DNA of 64,000 nt from NCBI RefSeq assembly GCF_013204825.1, contig NZ_JABMKV010000002.1:62001-126000 (forward strand), in the 5' to 3' direction. The translations under genes and the position numbers were made by a program. The DNA is from Pedobacter boryungensis. GTDB taxonomy: Bacteria; Bacteroidota; Bacteroidia; Sphingobacteriales; Sphingobacteriaceae. The notes beneath the pieces are model-generated. The model saw nothing but the letters and a program-made list of their open reading frames with translations. It made no database searches and was not told the DNA's origin. Positions within the stretch are counted from its first letter, which is position 1, and each line of letters starts with the position of its first letter. Of the stretch, positions 26,301-33,620 are shown piece after piece.

Positions 26301-26881
26301 GTGATGAGTAGAGAAAGAACCGCCGCTAAGATAATTAGCAGGGGTGTGTAGCCAGACAAGGTATTCATTTCAGTTGTACGATTGGCTAACAACCTTCTCT
26401 CTTCATTTTGCATGTCTTTTATAATCAACCTCAACTTATCCATGTACACTTTCCCGTCAAATAAGTTAGATTCCGACACAGCTCCATTGTTTTCCTTTAT
26501 CACAATGGTTTTTTCAATAATCCCTAACCTTTTATCTAATATTTCTTTTATTTCATCTAATTTTCGTTGCTGAAAAGGATTGTCTTGAGTTTCTGCATTT
26601 ATCTTGTTATATAGCATGTTCACTTTCTCTTTAGCACCAACATACGGTTCTAAGAAAACTTTTTTGCCTGTTAACAAATATCCTCTCTGCCCAGTTTCTG
26701 CATCTTTTAAGGTAGAAATTACATTTTCTAAACCCTCCATTACTTGGTTACTATGACTAACCAAATCTGAAGTTTTAATTAAATTTCTAATACTTACATA
26801 AGATGCTAATGAGCTTATGATCAATATGATTAATGATAAACCAAGCCCTAAACGGAGGTTAGTTTTTAGAGATAATTTCAT
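23303..26881 (-). CDS. Large hybrid sensor histidine kinase (CHASE3-HAMP-GAF-HisKA-HATPase-REC3)
   Basis: A 1192-residue membrane hybrid kinase. In order: transmembrane helix 13-33; CHASE3-type periplasmic sensor about 38-175 (DAETGQRGYLLTG); transmembrane helix about 180-200; HAMP about 205-272; GAF domain about 290-430; long coiled coil about 435-530 with Glu/Gln-rich heptads; HisKA with the phospho-acceptor in SHELRTPLNS; HATPase with G boxes (GTGLGLSISR); then three receiver domains, with acceptor Asp residues in ILLDIQLPVKDG, VILDMGVPDKN and VLMDMMMPELDG. The multi-receiver end suggests a phosphorelay. Its neighbours are CheR, CheB and receiver proteins, so it is a candidate substrate of methylation. 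Confidence 0.93.
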   Translation of the reverse strand: MKLSLKTNLRLGLGLSLIILIISSLASYVSIRNLIKTSDLVSHSNQVMEGLENVISTLKDAETGQRGYLLTGKKVFLEPYVGAKEKVNMLYNKINAETQDNPFQQRKLDEIKEILDKRLGIIEKTIVIKENNGAVSESNLFDGKVYMDKLRLIIKDMQNEERRLLANRTTEMNTLSGYTPLLIILAAVLSLLITIFFYRKVASDFDHRIKLQQKLQMINEETEKRIQVIQDIAKQISNGDYKIRLDEVAKDGLGSLVGSLNAMAESLQYSFGLLEDKEWLQSGIAKLNDQMVGEKDLNTLANDMLIHIVEHSKSHVAALYILEEDKNLYLTGGYALSAKDKSRKIAIGEGLIGQCLKSEKLILLDKIPDEEITISYATGQTKPKNIVAFPVHRDGVMIGVIELATLNDYTPRKIDFFNAIAGNIGIAIHVAQNRKKLQEFLEETQAQAEELQAQHSELEGLNAELEAQTQKIQASEEELRVQQEELLQSNQELEERTSLLEEKNQLIQERNIDIQQKAEQLEQSTRYKSEFLANMSHELRTPLNSILLLSKLMADNEELDKEYTEYASVIQSSGQGLLNLIDEILDLSKIEAGKMSLEIEEIKLEEVTTDMHSLFNPIAKERRLEFEVVINKDVPAHMSTDKMRLEQILKNLLSNAFKFTSEGKVSLQVLADPSRKALIFKVKDSGIGIAQNKVHMVFEAFQQADGSTRRKFGGTGLGLSISRELAKLLGGDIQLESEENVGSEFSLIVPMQYKNGVLGEQLINFETQYSSTYTEPIPEERFTVEHIPGDVEDDRASIGPSDKVILIIEDDTIFAKTLLDFTRKRNYKGIVAVRGDVGLELANEYNPLAILLDIQLPVKDGWQVMEELKANPNTRPIPVHIMSSLSVKKESLLKGAVDFIDKPVALEQMKQIFEKLEDALSRYPKKVLIVEENEQHAKALSYFLGTSNIQNVVSKNVKESIEALRKKEIECVILDMGVPDKNAYETLETIKKSEGLENLPIIIFTGKNLSKGEESRIKQYADSIVLKTAHSYQRILDEAGLFLHLVEEKGKQTTPLRSNLGGLNEVLKDKVVLIADDDVRNIFSLTKALEQHKMKVLAAVDGKEALKVLNENPKVDVVLMDMMMPELDGYQTTKEIRTMPAYKQLPILAVTAKAMMGDREKCIAAGASDYISKPVDIDQLVSLLRVWLYDKV

Positions 26882-26894
26882 TTAGAAGTATTTT

Positions 26895-28022
26895 TTAAGC
26901 ATTAAATTCCGTTTTTAAATTAATTGGCATAGTGAAGTAAAATTCCGAACCTTCACCATATATACTGTTTACACCAATTTGTCCACCATGTCTTTTAATA
27001 ATTTCTGCAGAAATATATAAGCCAATTCCCAAGCCTTGAAAACGTTGAGAAGTTTCTTCTACACGATAAAATTTATCGAACACATGATCTAATTGTTCGG
27101 GCGACATACCAATTCCATAATCTTTTACAGCTACATAAAGTTCATCATTTGATACATTAATGGTAAGCAGGATTTCACTAGTTCCAGGTGAATATTTTAT
27201 TGCATTTGTTAAAAAATTAACAATCACCTGTTCAATACGCATCTCATCACCATAGATTTCACAATTGGCCAATCCTTTTTTATGTATTTTAAATTCAGGA
27301 TTAGACTGTGTCATCACTTCAATTACATTATCTAAAAGAATATCAATAGGAAAATTTTGTTTATTAAACTTAAGTTTTCCGCTTTCAATTTTAGAAATAT
27401 CTAACAGATCAGCAATTAAACTATTGAGCTTCTCTAGCTGCGATTGCGCTTTATTTAAATGTTTTTTTACAGTTTCGCTATCTCCTTTGCTTACACTTCT
27501 TTCTAGCAATTGCACATATCCTTTAACGCTTGTTAGTGGCGTTTTCAATTCGTGGCTAGCAATGCTGATGAATTCATCTTTTTTCCGCTCGGCTTCTTTA
27601 CGAAATTCAATTTCTTCAAGCAAAGATTTCTGCATTTCATTTAGCTTTCTGTTTTGTTCGTAAATGCGGTAAAATGTTTTTACTTTAAGGAGTAAGATAT
27701 TCATATCAACAGGTTTAGTAATATAATCTAAACCTCCAGATGAATAACCTTTTGCTATGAATTTAAATTCAGTATTTGCTGCAGATAAAAATATGATGGC
27801 AGTTTCTTTTGCTTTACTATATCCAGAAATGGCTTCTGCTACTTCAAAGCCATCCATGCCAGGCATTTGAACATCAAGAATGATTAATACGTAAGAGTTT
27901 TTTAGAACTTTTTTTAAAGCCTCTTCTCCAGATGAGGCTGTATCTACTTCAAAATCATGTTTTTCGAAAACCTTTTTTAAAGAAATTAGATTTTCTGGTG
28001 TATCATCTACAATAAGAATCAT
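26895..28022 (-). CDS. Hybrid response regulator / histidine kinase (REC-HisKA-HATPase)
   Basis: A 375-residue soluble kinase. An N-terminal receiver domain (about 1-118, ILIVDDTPEN and acceptor Asp in VLIILDVQMPGMDG) is followed by a short coiled coil, HisKA (SHELKTPLTS, near residue 156) and a HATPase domain (about 255-370, GLGIGLYISAEII). No transmembrane helix is present, so it reads a signal by phosphorylation of its own receiver or by protein contacts. It is the promoter-proximal gene of the six-gene cluster and lies 13 bases upstream of the large hybrid kinase. Confidence 0.92.
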   Translation of the reverse strand: MILIVDDTPENLISLKKVFEKHDFEVDTASSGEEALKKVLKNSYVLIILDVQMPGMDGFEVAEAISGYSKAKETAIIFLSAANTEFKFIAKGYSSGGLDYITKPVDMNILLLKVKTFYRIYEQNRKLNEMQKSLLEEIEFRKEAERKKDEFISIASHELKTPLTSVKGYVQLLERSVSKGDSETVKKHLNKAQSQLEKLNSLIADLLDISKIESGKLKFNKQNFPIDILLDNVIEVMTQSNPEFKIHKKGLANCEIYGDEMRIEQVIVNFLTNAIKYSPGTSEILLTINVSNDELYVAVKDYGIGMSPEQLDHVFDKFYRVEETSQRFQGLGIGLYISAEIIKRHGGQIGVNSIYGEGSEFYFTMPINLKTEFNA

Positions 28023-28138
28023 TCAAAAAATATTAAAACTTGGCGTTAAATATAGATGATTTTTACGGGTTAAATCACTATAAAGAAATGAAACAAAAAT
28101 TAAACTGAATTGTTTGAAAAATTTAAGATAATAAAGAG

Positions 28139-28975
28139 TTACAACTTTGTGGTATTAAACGTATCCCCTTGTCTTATATCTCCTGTTTCAAATCCTTTTT
28201 TAAACCAATACATTCTTTGAGCAGAAGTACCATGGGTAAAAGCGTCTGGAACTACTTCTCCTTGACTTTGCTGTTGGAGTTTATCATCACCTATAGCATT
28301 AGCAGCAGTTAAAGCCTCTTCTATATCCCCTGCATCTAGTTTAAAATCTTTAAGATTTTGTGCGTGGTTCGCCCATAAACCAGCATAAAAATCGGCTTGT
28401 AGTTCTAATTTTACTGATAATTTATTGTATTCAACCTCACTCAATCTTCCGCGGGCTTCTTCCATTTTAGCCGAAATTCCCAATAAGTTTTGCACATGGT
28501 GACCAACTTCATGGGCAATTACATAGGCTTGTGCAAAATCACCAGCAGCACCAAAACGGTTTTTTAATTCGTCGTAAAATGATAAATCGATATAAACTTT
28601 ATGATCTCCTGGACAATAAAATGGGCCAACTGAAGAACTTGCATTACCACAAGCAGACTGTACGCCATCTCTAAATAACCTTAAAACTGGCTGCTCATAT
28701 TGTTCGCCTAGAGCATTAAATTGCTCTTCCCAAACTTGTTCAGTAGATTGGAGAACGCCTGCTACAAATTTACCTTGGGCATCTGTTGGTGTGCCTTTCT
28801 TAACCTCTCCTTGTTCAACAGCTGGCATCTGACCAACTAAACCGGTTAAATCTTTGCCGAATAACAAACCAACAATAACCACAATTATCCCAACACCGCC
28901 ACCTAAGGCAACACGACCGCCACCACCACTTCTTCCATCTTCAACATTTTGACTTCCTTTTCCGAACCACTGCAT
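28139..28975 (-). CDS. Neutral zinc metallopeptidase, YpfJ family
   Basis: A 278-residue membrane-anchored protein of the putative neutral zinc metallopeptidase family (YpfJ-like). Its N-terminus has the typical MQWFGKGSQNVEDGRSGGGG head, then a transmembrane helix at about residues 24-43. The domain carries GPFYCPGDHKVYIDLSFY and the zinc motif HEVGHHVQ, with the C-terminal family signature TSAQRMYWFKKGFETG. Family members are conserved, but their substrates are not established. The gene is followed on the same strand by nothing until the cluster terminus and has gltX upstream, 63 bases away. Confidence 0.92.
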   Translation of the reverse strand: MQWFGKGSQNVEDGRSGGGGRVALGGGVGIIVVIVGLLFGKDLTGLVGQMPAVEQGEVKKGTPTDAQGKFVAGVLQSTEQVWEEQFNALGEQYEQPVLRLFRDGVQSACGNASSSVGPFYCPGDHKVYIDLSFYDELKNRFGAAGDFAQAYVIAHEVGHHVQNLLGISAKMEEARGRLSEVEYNKLSVKLELQADFYAGLWANHAQNLKDFKLDAGDIEEALTAANAIGDDKLQQQSQGEVVPDAFTHGTSAQRMYWFKKGFETGDIRQGDTFNTTKL

Positions 28976-29038
28976 AGCTTTTTGATTTACATTTTTAAAT
29001 TGGTCGACAATTCTTATACCAATTTAGAAAATGAGCTC

Positions 29039-30547
29039 TTAGTTAAAAGCTGCAATGCCTTTCTCTATTCTACTTTGTGTTTCAGCCTTACCTAATAAAG
29101 CAGCAATATCAAAAACGCCAGGGCCAAATTTACCGCCTACTAGCATAATTCGGAAAGGTAGCATCAACTCTCCCGGTTTAAATCCTTTTGTTTCTGCTAA
29201 CGATTTAAATTTTTCTTCTTGTTGTAAAGCAGAAGCATCATCTGTTAAATTTTGACCAAACTCTTGAAAGAATGCAGCTTTTTCAGGACTCCATTTTGGT
29301 TTAACGGCAGCTAAATCATATTCGGCTGGTGAAGAGAAAAAGTAAATGCTTTGATCAACAAAATCACCCAATAAATTACAGCGATCTTTAACCAAGTCGA
29401 TTACTTTTAACAATAAACTCTCGTCTTTAATATCAATATTTTTTTGAGTTAGTAAACTTTGAACTGATGGCTGCAAACTGCTCGCTGAAGATTTTTTTAT
29501 CCATTCGTGATTGTACCATTTGGCTTTTTCAAAATCGAATTTTGCACCAGCTTTACTAATACGTTCTATCGAGAACAAATCTATCAGTTCTGCTAATGAG
29601 AAAATTTCCTTATCCGTTCCATCATTCCAACCTAACATTGCTAAAAGATTAACAAAAGCTTCGGGCATAAAACCCAATTCTTTAAATCCTTTAGTAATAT
29701 CTCCAGTCTTTGGGTCTGTCCAATTCATAGCGTACACAGGAAAACCTAACCGATCTCCATCACGTTTACTTAGTTTTCCATTTCCATCTGGTTTTAAGAT
29801 CAATGGTAAATGCGCCCATTGTGGCATTTCATCTTCCCATCCTAAATATTTCCATAGTAAAATATGAATTGGTGAAGATGGCAACCATTCTTCTCCTCTA
29901 AAAGCATGACTAATTTCCATTGCTTTATCATCTACAACTACTGCTAAATGATAAGTAGGCATACCATCAGCTTTTAGTAAAACCTTATCATCTACCAAAT
30001 TGGTATCAAAACTTACCAGGCCTCTAATCATATCAGAAAAAGAAACATTTTCGTTTTCAGGAATTTTAATTCGCACTACGTAAGGTGTATTTTCTGACAA
30101 TAATTTAGCAACTTCATCTTGTGGTAATGTTAAAGAATTGCGCATTTCCATACGGCTTTTCTGTCCGTACAAAAAGTTAGGCTGATCATTTCTCTTAGCC
30201 GTTAATTCTTCAGGTGTATCAAATGCATAATAGGCATAACCATCGGCAATTAACTGCTCTGCATATTGTTTATAACTAGCTTTACGTTCGCTTTGGCGAT
30301 ATGGCCCAAAAGCACCTGGTTTTTGTGGGCTCTCATCTGGTGTTAATCCACACCAATTTAAGCAATCAACAATGTATTCTTCTGCGCCAGCAACAAAACG
30401 GTTTTGATCTGTATCTTCTACACGTAAAACGAAAGTTCCGTTGTGTTTTTTAGCAAATAAATAATTAAATAATGCGGTACGAACGCCGCCTAAGTGTAAG
30501 CCCCCAGTTGGACTTGGAGCAAATCTTACTCTAATTTTCTTTTCCAT
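29039..30547 (-). CDS. gltX: Glutamate--tRNA ligase
   Basis: A class I glutamyl-tRNA synthetase of 502 residues. The HIGH-type motif reads FAPSPTGGLHLGGVRTAL at the N-terminus and the KMSKS-type motif KLSKRDGDRL lies around residue 260. The C-terminal anticodon-binding domain contains KAKWYNHEWI. I set the start at ATG 30547 (MEKKIRVRF) rather than at 30571: the longer start lies upstream of a perfect TAnnTTTG promoter box on the same strand and adds eight residues (MKSYLCAV) that are not part of the conserved protein. Charges tRNA-Glu in the cytoplasm. Confidence 0.95.
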   Translation of the reverse strand: MEKKIRVRFAPSPTGGLHLGGVRTALFNYLFAKKHNGTFVLRVEDTDQNRFVAGAEEYIVDCLNWCGLTPDESPQKPGAFGPYRQSERKASYKQYAEQLIADGYAYYAFDTPEELTAKRNDQPNFLYGQKSRMEMRNSLTLPQDEVAKLLSENTPYVVRIKIPENENVSFSDMIRGLVSFDTNLVDDKVLLKADGMPTYHLAVVVDDKAMEISHAFRGEEWLPSSPIHILLWKYLGWEDEMPQWAHLPLILKPDGNGKLSKRDGDRLGFPVYAMNWTDPKTGDITKGFKELGFMPEAFVNLLAMLGWNDGTDKEIFSLAELIDLFSIERISKAGAKFDFEKAKWYNHEWIKKSSASSLQPSVQSLLTQKNIDIKDESLLLKVIDLVKDRCNLLGDFVDQSIYFFSSPAEYDLAAVKPKWSPEKAAFFQEFGQNLTDDASALQQEEKFKSLAETKGFKPGELMLPFRIMLVGGKFGPGVFDIAALLGKAETQSRIEKGIAAFN

Positions 30548-30554
30548 TACGGCA

Positions 30555-30562
30555 CAAAGATA
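30555..30562 (-). promoter_or_regulatory. Bacteroidota -7 promoter box for gltX
   Basis: On the minus strand TATCTTTG matches TAnnTTTG and sits only 7 bases before the gltX ATG at 30547, so the transcript has an extremely short leader or none. It decides the gltX start. Confidence 0.6.
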
Positions 30563-30579
30563 TGATTTCAATGCAAGAT

Positions 30580-30650
30580 GTAAGGTGGAAAATGGAAAAG
30601 GTAACGTTAGGCAGACTAAGTTTGTCGGTTACATACATTTTCCATCTTAC
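30580..30650. repeat. Imperfect inverted repeat between gltX and the divergent kinase gene
   Basis: GTAAGGTGGAAAATG (30580-30594) is repeated inverted as CATTTTCCATCTTAC (30636-30650), 14 of 15 matching. Inside, GTAAC (30601-30605) and GTTAC (30628-30632) are also inverted. The element may act in regulation of the divergent genes or be a dispersed repeat. Confidence 0.6.
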
Positions 30651-30684
30651 CTTTTACATTTTTTTGTAATTTGCCATCACCGTT

Positions 30685-31911
30685 ATGAACCCATACCAAA
30701 AAAAGCGTCGCTGGAAGATATTTTTACTTGTTTTTGCTATCGTTATTGGTAGCGCTTCTGTTTTCTATTCTGGCTTCTTTGTAAAAAAAATGGAACGAGA
30801 AGAGGCAGCTCAGTTTCAACTTCGTGTTAAAGTTTTGGAAGCACAAATGAAAATGTATGATAATGAACAGTTAACTGGTGTTTTCGATTTGATTAAGAAA
30901 AACACCAAAATGGGTATTATCATTGTTAGACCCGATAGTTCAATTTTATGGGATGGATTAGATAGTACCAAAACTATGTATAAGGACGATGAGAAAAGAG
31001 TTTATGATTCTCTTTATTTTGTTCGCCAGCTTGCTAAAATGAAAGAACAGCATCCGCCCGCTAGGATGATTGGTAGTGAAGGAGAGCCTTTAATCGCATA
31101 CTATAAAGACTCATTCATTTTAACTCAGTTACGATATTTCCCATATATACAACTTGGGGTAGTAGCTTTATTTGTTCTGGCCGCATATGTAGCTTTCAGT
31201 CAGGCTCGTAAAGCAGAACAAGATCAGGTTTGGGTAGGTATGGCAAAAGAAACTGCACACCAATTGGGCACACCCATTTCATCGCTTATGGCCTGGGTAG
31301 AACTCATAAAATCCAGATTCGATGCAGAAGATGATCCCTTAGTTGCAGAAATGGAAAATGATATTCATCGATTAGAAATTATTACAGATCGTTTTTCTAA
31401 AGTTGGCTCTAAGCCTATACTTGAGGATCATATTGTTTATGTAGTTATTCAAAATTTTGTTGATTATTTTAAAGTTAGAACCTCTGATAAAATCAACTTT
31501 AGCATAACAGGAGACAATCAGGTAAGAGCTTTATTAAGTGTTCCATTATTTGATTGGGTAATTGAAAATCTATTAAAAAATGCTGCAAACGCCATAGAAA
31601 ATGAAGGAACTATTACCATTAACATTATAGAAAATTTAGCCAAAGAAGAAGTATTTATAGATGTAAGCGATACTGGAAAAGGTATTCCTCGCTCTAAATT
31701 CGATACCGTTTTTCAGCCTGGTTATACCACACGTAAACGAGGTTGGGGTTTAGGTTTATCCTTAACCAAGAGAATAGTAGAAAATTACCATAAAGGCCAA
31801 ATATTTGTAAAAGACTCTGAATTAGGAAAAGGCACAACCTTTAGAATTATATTAAAAAGTAGTATTACATATGAACCGACCACAAACACAGGAGTACCCA
31901 GAATGGGGTAA
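30685..31911 (+). CDS. Sensor histidine kinase
   Basis: A 408-residue membrane sensor kinase. Two transmembrane helices (about 12-32 and 150-170) bracket a periplasmic sensor domain with no recognised fold; the kinase core follows with the phospho-acceptor His in ETAHQLGTPISSLMAW (near residue 193) and the HATPase domain with NLLKNAANAI, DTGKGIP and GWGLGLSLTKRI. No response regulator is adjacent. Its 3' end overlaps the DinB-like gene by 41 bases, so the three plus-strand genes (kinase, DinB-like, thioesterase) form an operon; how the partners relate functionally is unclear. Confidence 0.9.
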   Translation: MNPYQKKRRWKIFLLVFAIVIGSASVFYSGFFVKKMEREEAAQFQLRVKVLEAQMKMYDNEQLTGVFDLIKKNTKMGIIIVRPDSSILWDGLDSTKTMYKDDEKRVYDSLYFVRQLAKMKEQHPPARMIGSEGEPLIAYYKDSFILTQLRYFPYIQLGVVALFVLAAYVAFSQARKAEQDQVWVGMAKETAHQLGTPISSLMAWVELIKSRFDAEDDPLVAEMENDIHRLEIITDRFSKVGSKPILEDHIVYVVIQNFVDYFKVRTSDKINFSITGDNQVRALLSVPLFDWVIENLLKNAANAIENEGTITINIIENLAKEEVFIDVSDTGKGIPRSKFDTVFQPGYTTRKRGWGLGLSLTKRIVENYHKGQIFVKDSELGKGTTFRIILKSSITYEPTTNTGVPRMG

Positions 31912-32374
31912 CACATACATTCGCCTTGTTGAAGGTGATGTGATTGAAATACTAACGAAACAAGCTACAGATTTTGCTGAGTTCATTAATAGTTTAGTCG
32001 AGAAGGCTGATTATGCTTATGCTCCAGGGAAATGGACGATTAAAGAATTGATTGGGCATATTGTTGATACTGAACGTATTTTAGTATTTAGATTATTATG
32101 TTTTGCTAGAGGCGAAAAAGCGCCATTGCCAGGCTTTGAGGAAGATGATTATGTAGCCGCTGCAAACTTTGCAGATCTCAGTTTATTCAGTTTTGCCGAA
32201 GAATTTATTTTGTTAAGAAAAGCTAATTTATACCTCATTAATTCTCTAAATGAGGATGAACTTAATCGTATAGGAAATGCAAACGGCAAACAAATGAGTG
32301 TACGATCTTTAGTTTATATACTTGCTGGCCATATCATTCATCATACAAATGTGATTAAAGAAAGATACTTATGA
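31871..32374 (+). CDS. DinB-family (four-helix) metal-binding protein
   Basis: A 167-residue protein of the DinB/YfiT-like superfamily, a four-helix bundle that usually binds a metal through three histidines. The candidate ligands are in GKWTIKELIGHIVDTERI and AGHIIHHTNVIKERY at the C-terminus. Members include thiol transferases and uncharacterised stress proteins. The start overlaps the kinase gene by 41 bases and the next gene by 4, so it is translationally coupled on both sides. A later start cannot be excluded, but the WGNTYIRLVEGDV segment is typical of the family and argues for the full frame. Confidence 0.85.
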   Translation: MNRPQTQEYPEWGNTYIRLVEGDVIEILTKQATDFAEFINSLVEKADYAYAPGKWTIKELIGHIVDTERILVFRLLCFARGEKAPLPGFEEDDYVAAANFADLSLFSFAEEFILLRKANLYLINSLNEDELNRIGNANGKQMSVRSLVYILAGHIIHHTNVIKERYL

Positions 32375-32796
32375 TTTGGTTTAAGGAGTTTACTCCAGCA
32401 ATGCTGAATGATAGACCAAAAAATCATATTGGCGCATTATTGGGAATTGAGTTTACAGAGGTGGGTGAAGATTATGTGTGTGCAACCATGCCTGTTGATG
32501 AAAGAACACATCAACCTGCAGGAATTTTACATGGCGGGGCATCTGTAGTTTTAGCCGAAACTTTAGGTAGCATTGCATCATATATGTGCATCAATCCAGA
32601 GAAACACATAGCAGTTGGTTTAGAAGTAAACGCTAATCACATTCGTCCTGTAAGTTCTGGCTTTGTAAAAGGCATTTGTAAACCATTACACATTGGTGGA
32701 AAAACTCAAGTTTGGGAGATTAAAATGTATAACGATAAAGGAAAAATGAATTGCGTGAGCAGATTAACAGTTGCTATTTTGCCGAAATCAATTTAA
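32371..32796 (+). CDS. Hotdog-fold acyl-CoA thioesterase (MenI/PaaI-like)
   Basis: A 141-residue hotdog thioesterase. The family motif HQPAGILHGGASVVLAETLGSIAS (about residues 47-70; the conserved part is LHGGASVVLAETLGS) is diagnostic of the YdiI/MenI-PaaI group, which hydrolyses aryl- or dihydroxynaphthoyl-CoA. Candidate catalytic Glu lies in LAETLG. A menaquinone role (1,4-dihydroxy-2-naphthoyl-CoA hydrolase) is plausible because Bacteroidota use menaquinone, but no men genes are in the window. It is last in an operon with a sensor kinase and a DinB-like gene (4-base overlap). Confidence 0.85.
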   Translation: MIWFKEFTPAMLNDRPKNHIGALLGIEFTEVGEDYVCATMPVDERTHQPAGILHGGASVVLAETLGSIASYMCINPEKHIAVGLEVNANHIRPVSSGFVKGICKPLHIGGKTQVWEIKMYNDKGKMNCVSRLTVAILPKSI

Positions 32797-32847
32797 AGTC
32801 AGAAAGACCGGAAGTCCGGTAGACAATGATATGAACTAAAAGTTTGC

Positions 32848-32876
32848 CGTCATTGCAAGGCACGAAGCAATGACGA
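32848..32876. repeat. Family A REP element, internally deleted copy
   Basis: The left arm GTCATTGCAAGGCACGAAG runs directly into CAATGACGA, the outer end of the right arm. The central ~55 bases of a full element are missing, joined at a GCAAT microhomology. Confidence 0.7.
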
Positions 32877-32887
32877 TAGTGTAAAAT

Positions 32888-32925
32888 AAAAAAGTCCAGA
32901 GCTGTTTCCAACTCCGGACTTTTTT
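32888..32925. terminator. Bidirectional terminator
   Basis: AAAAAAGTCCAGAG (32888-32901) pairs with CTCCGGACTTTTTT (32912-32925) with one A-C mismatch. It separates the plus-strand kinase operon from the convergent DUF6249-type gene. Confidence 0.85.
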
Positions 32926-32947
32926 ATTTTCTGTCTTTAAATTCCGA

Positions 32948-33307
32948 CTAACTATGTTTATCTAACCAGCTTTTCTCAATAATATAAGAAACGATTAAGC
33001 CAATTCCGCCAAATACACCAAGGCAACCGAAGTAAATCGCTACAGATTGTCCTTCTTCAGCGTCAGTCATGTTGCCACCAAATACACCTCTTACTGTAAA
33101 CAAAGCAACTAAAAGACCAACACCTAGGCCAACTAATAATAAACCGAATTTTAAACTTAAAAATGGTTGCGGTGTAGATTTACGAACGCCAGGATCTATT
33201 CCGCGTTCAATCATTGCCATTTTTTCTTTGTTGTTAAAATATCTTATTCCGAATATCATTGCAAATGTGCAGATGAAAAATGTGATGGGTACTAATATTC
33301 CTTCCAT
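32948..33307 (-). CDS. DUF6249-like membrane protein
   Basis: A 119-residue membrane protein with three predicted transmembrane helices (about 3-23, 52-75 and 87-110). The first helix is followed by YFNNKEKMAMIERGIDPG, the feature by which I recognise the DUF6249 group of Bacteroidota small membrane proteins. It is divergent from the ECF sigma gene at 33621 and carries its own GTAACC-N16-TGTC promoter box, so it is probably a member of that sigma factor's regulon. Molecular function is unknown. Confidence 0.75.
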   Translation of the reverse strand: MEGILVPITFFICTFAMIFGIRYFNNKEKMAMIERGIDPGVRKSTPQPFLSLKFGLLLVGLGVGLLVALFTVRGVFGGNMTDAEEGQSVAIYFGCLGVFGGIGLIVSYIIEKSWLDKHS

Positions 33308-33368
33308 GATCTTATTTTTTTAATGTTAAACTTTCTTTTTCGTTTATGAACCGTGTTCTGAAATCTAT

Positions 33369-33394
33369 GACAACAAGAAAAAAAATTAGGTTAC
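33369..33394 (-). promoter_or_regulatory. ECF-type promoter, GTAACC-N16-TGTC
   Basis: On the minus strand GTAACC (33389-33394) and TGTC (33369-33372) are separated by exactly 16 bases, as in the sigma gene's own promoter. It points to the DUF6249-like gene, whose start codon is about 62 bases downstream. Confidence 0.65.
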
Positions 33395-33440
33395 ACCCCA
33401 TTAAAGAAAAAAATAATTTTGTGGTTTTAACTTGTTGACC

Positions 33441-33522
33441 TGCTCGTCTTTCCCGTGAAACGGCAATCAACGCATAAAAGCTTTATTGTATTACGATTCC
33501 CAATCGAGTTGGGAATGAATAG
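33441..33522 (-). repeat. Composite dispersed repeat, family C copy 1
   Basis: Read on the minus strand it has the half CCCAACTCGATTGGGAATCG, a variable spacer, and the half GTTTCACGGGAAAGACGA. The same two halves in the same order occur at 38164, 39566 and 46216. It lies inside the divergent sigma/DUF6249 promoter region (33308-33620), which otherwise holds only the two ECF promoter boxes. Confidence 0.7.
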
Positions 33523-33581
33523 CATAAAGAAATCCGTTGTGTTTAAATAATAGTATTAAGTATAATTACTTTTAAATTAGT

Positions 33582-33607
33582 GTAACCTGTTTTAAAACGT
33601 AGGCGTC
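33582..33607 (+). promoter_or_regulatory. ECF-type promoter of the sigma gene, GTAACC-N16-CGTC
   Basis: GTAACC (33582-33587) and CGTC (33604-33607) are 16 bases apart, immediately upstream of the sigma factor ATG at 33621. The leader is therefore only a few bases long. Autoregulation is the obvious inference. Confidence 0.7.
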
Positions 33608-33620
33608 TTAGTTCTATCTT

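Noticed and set aside
30548-30571. The longer gltX N-terminus (MKSYLCAV)
   Set aside because: It is upstream of and overlaps a TAnnTTTG promoter box and is not part of the conserved protein.
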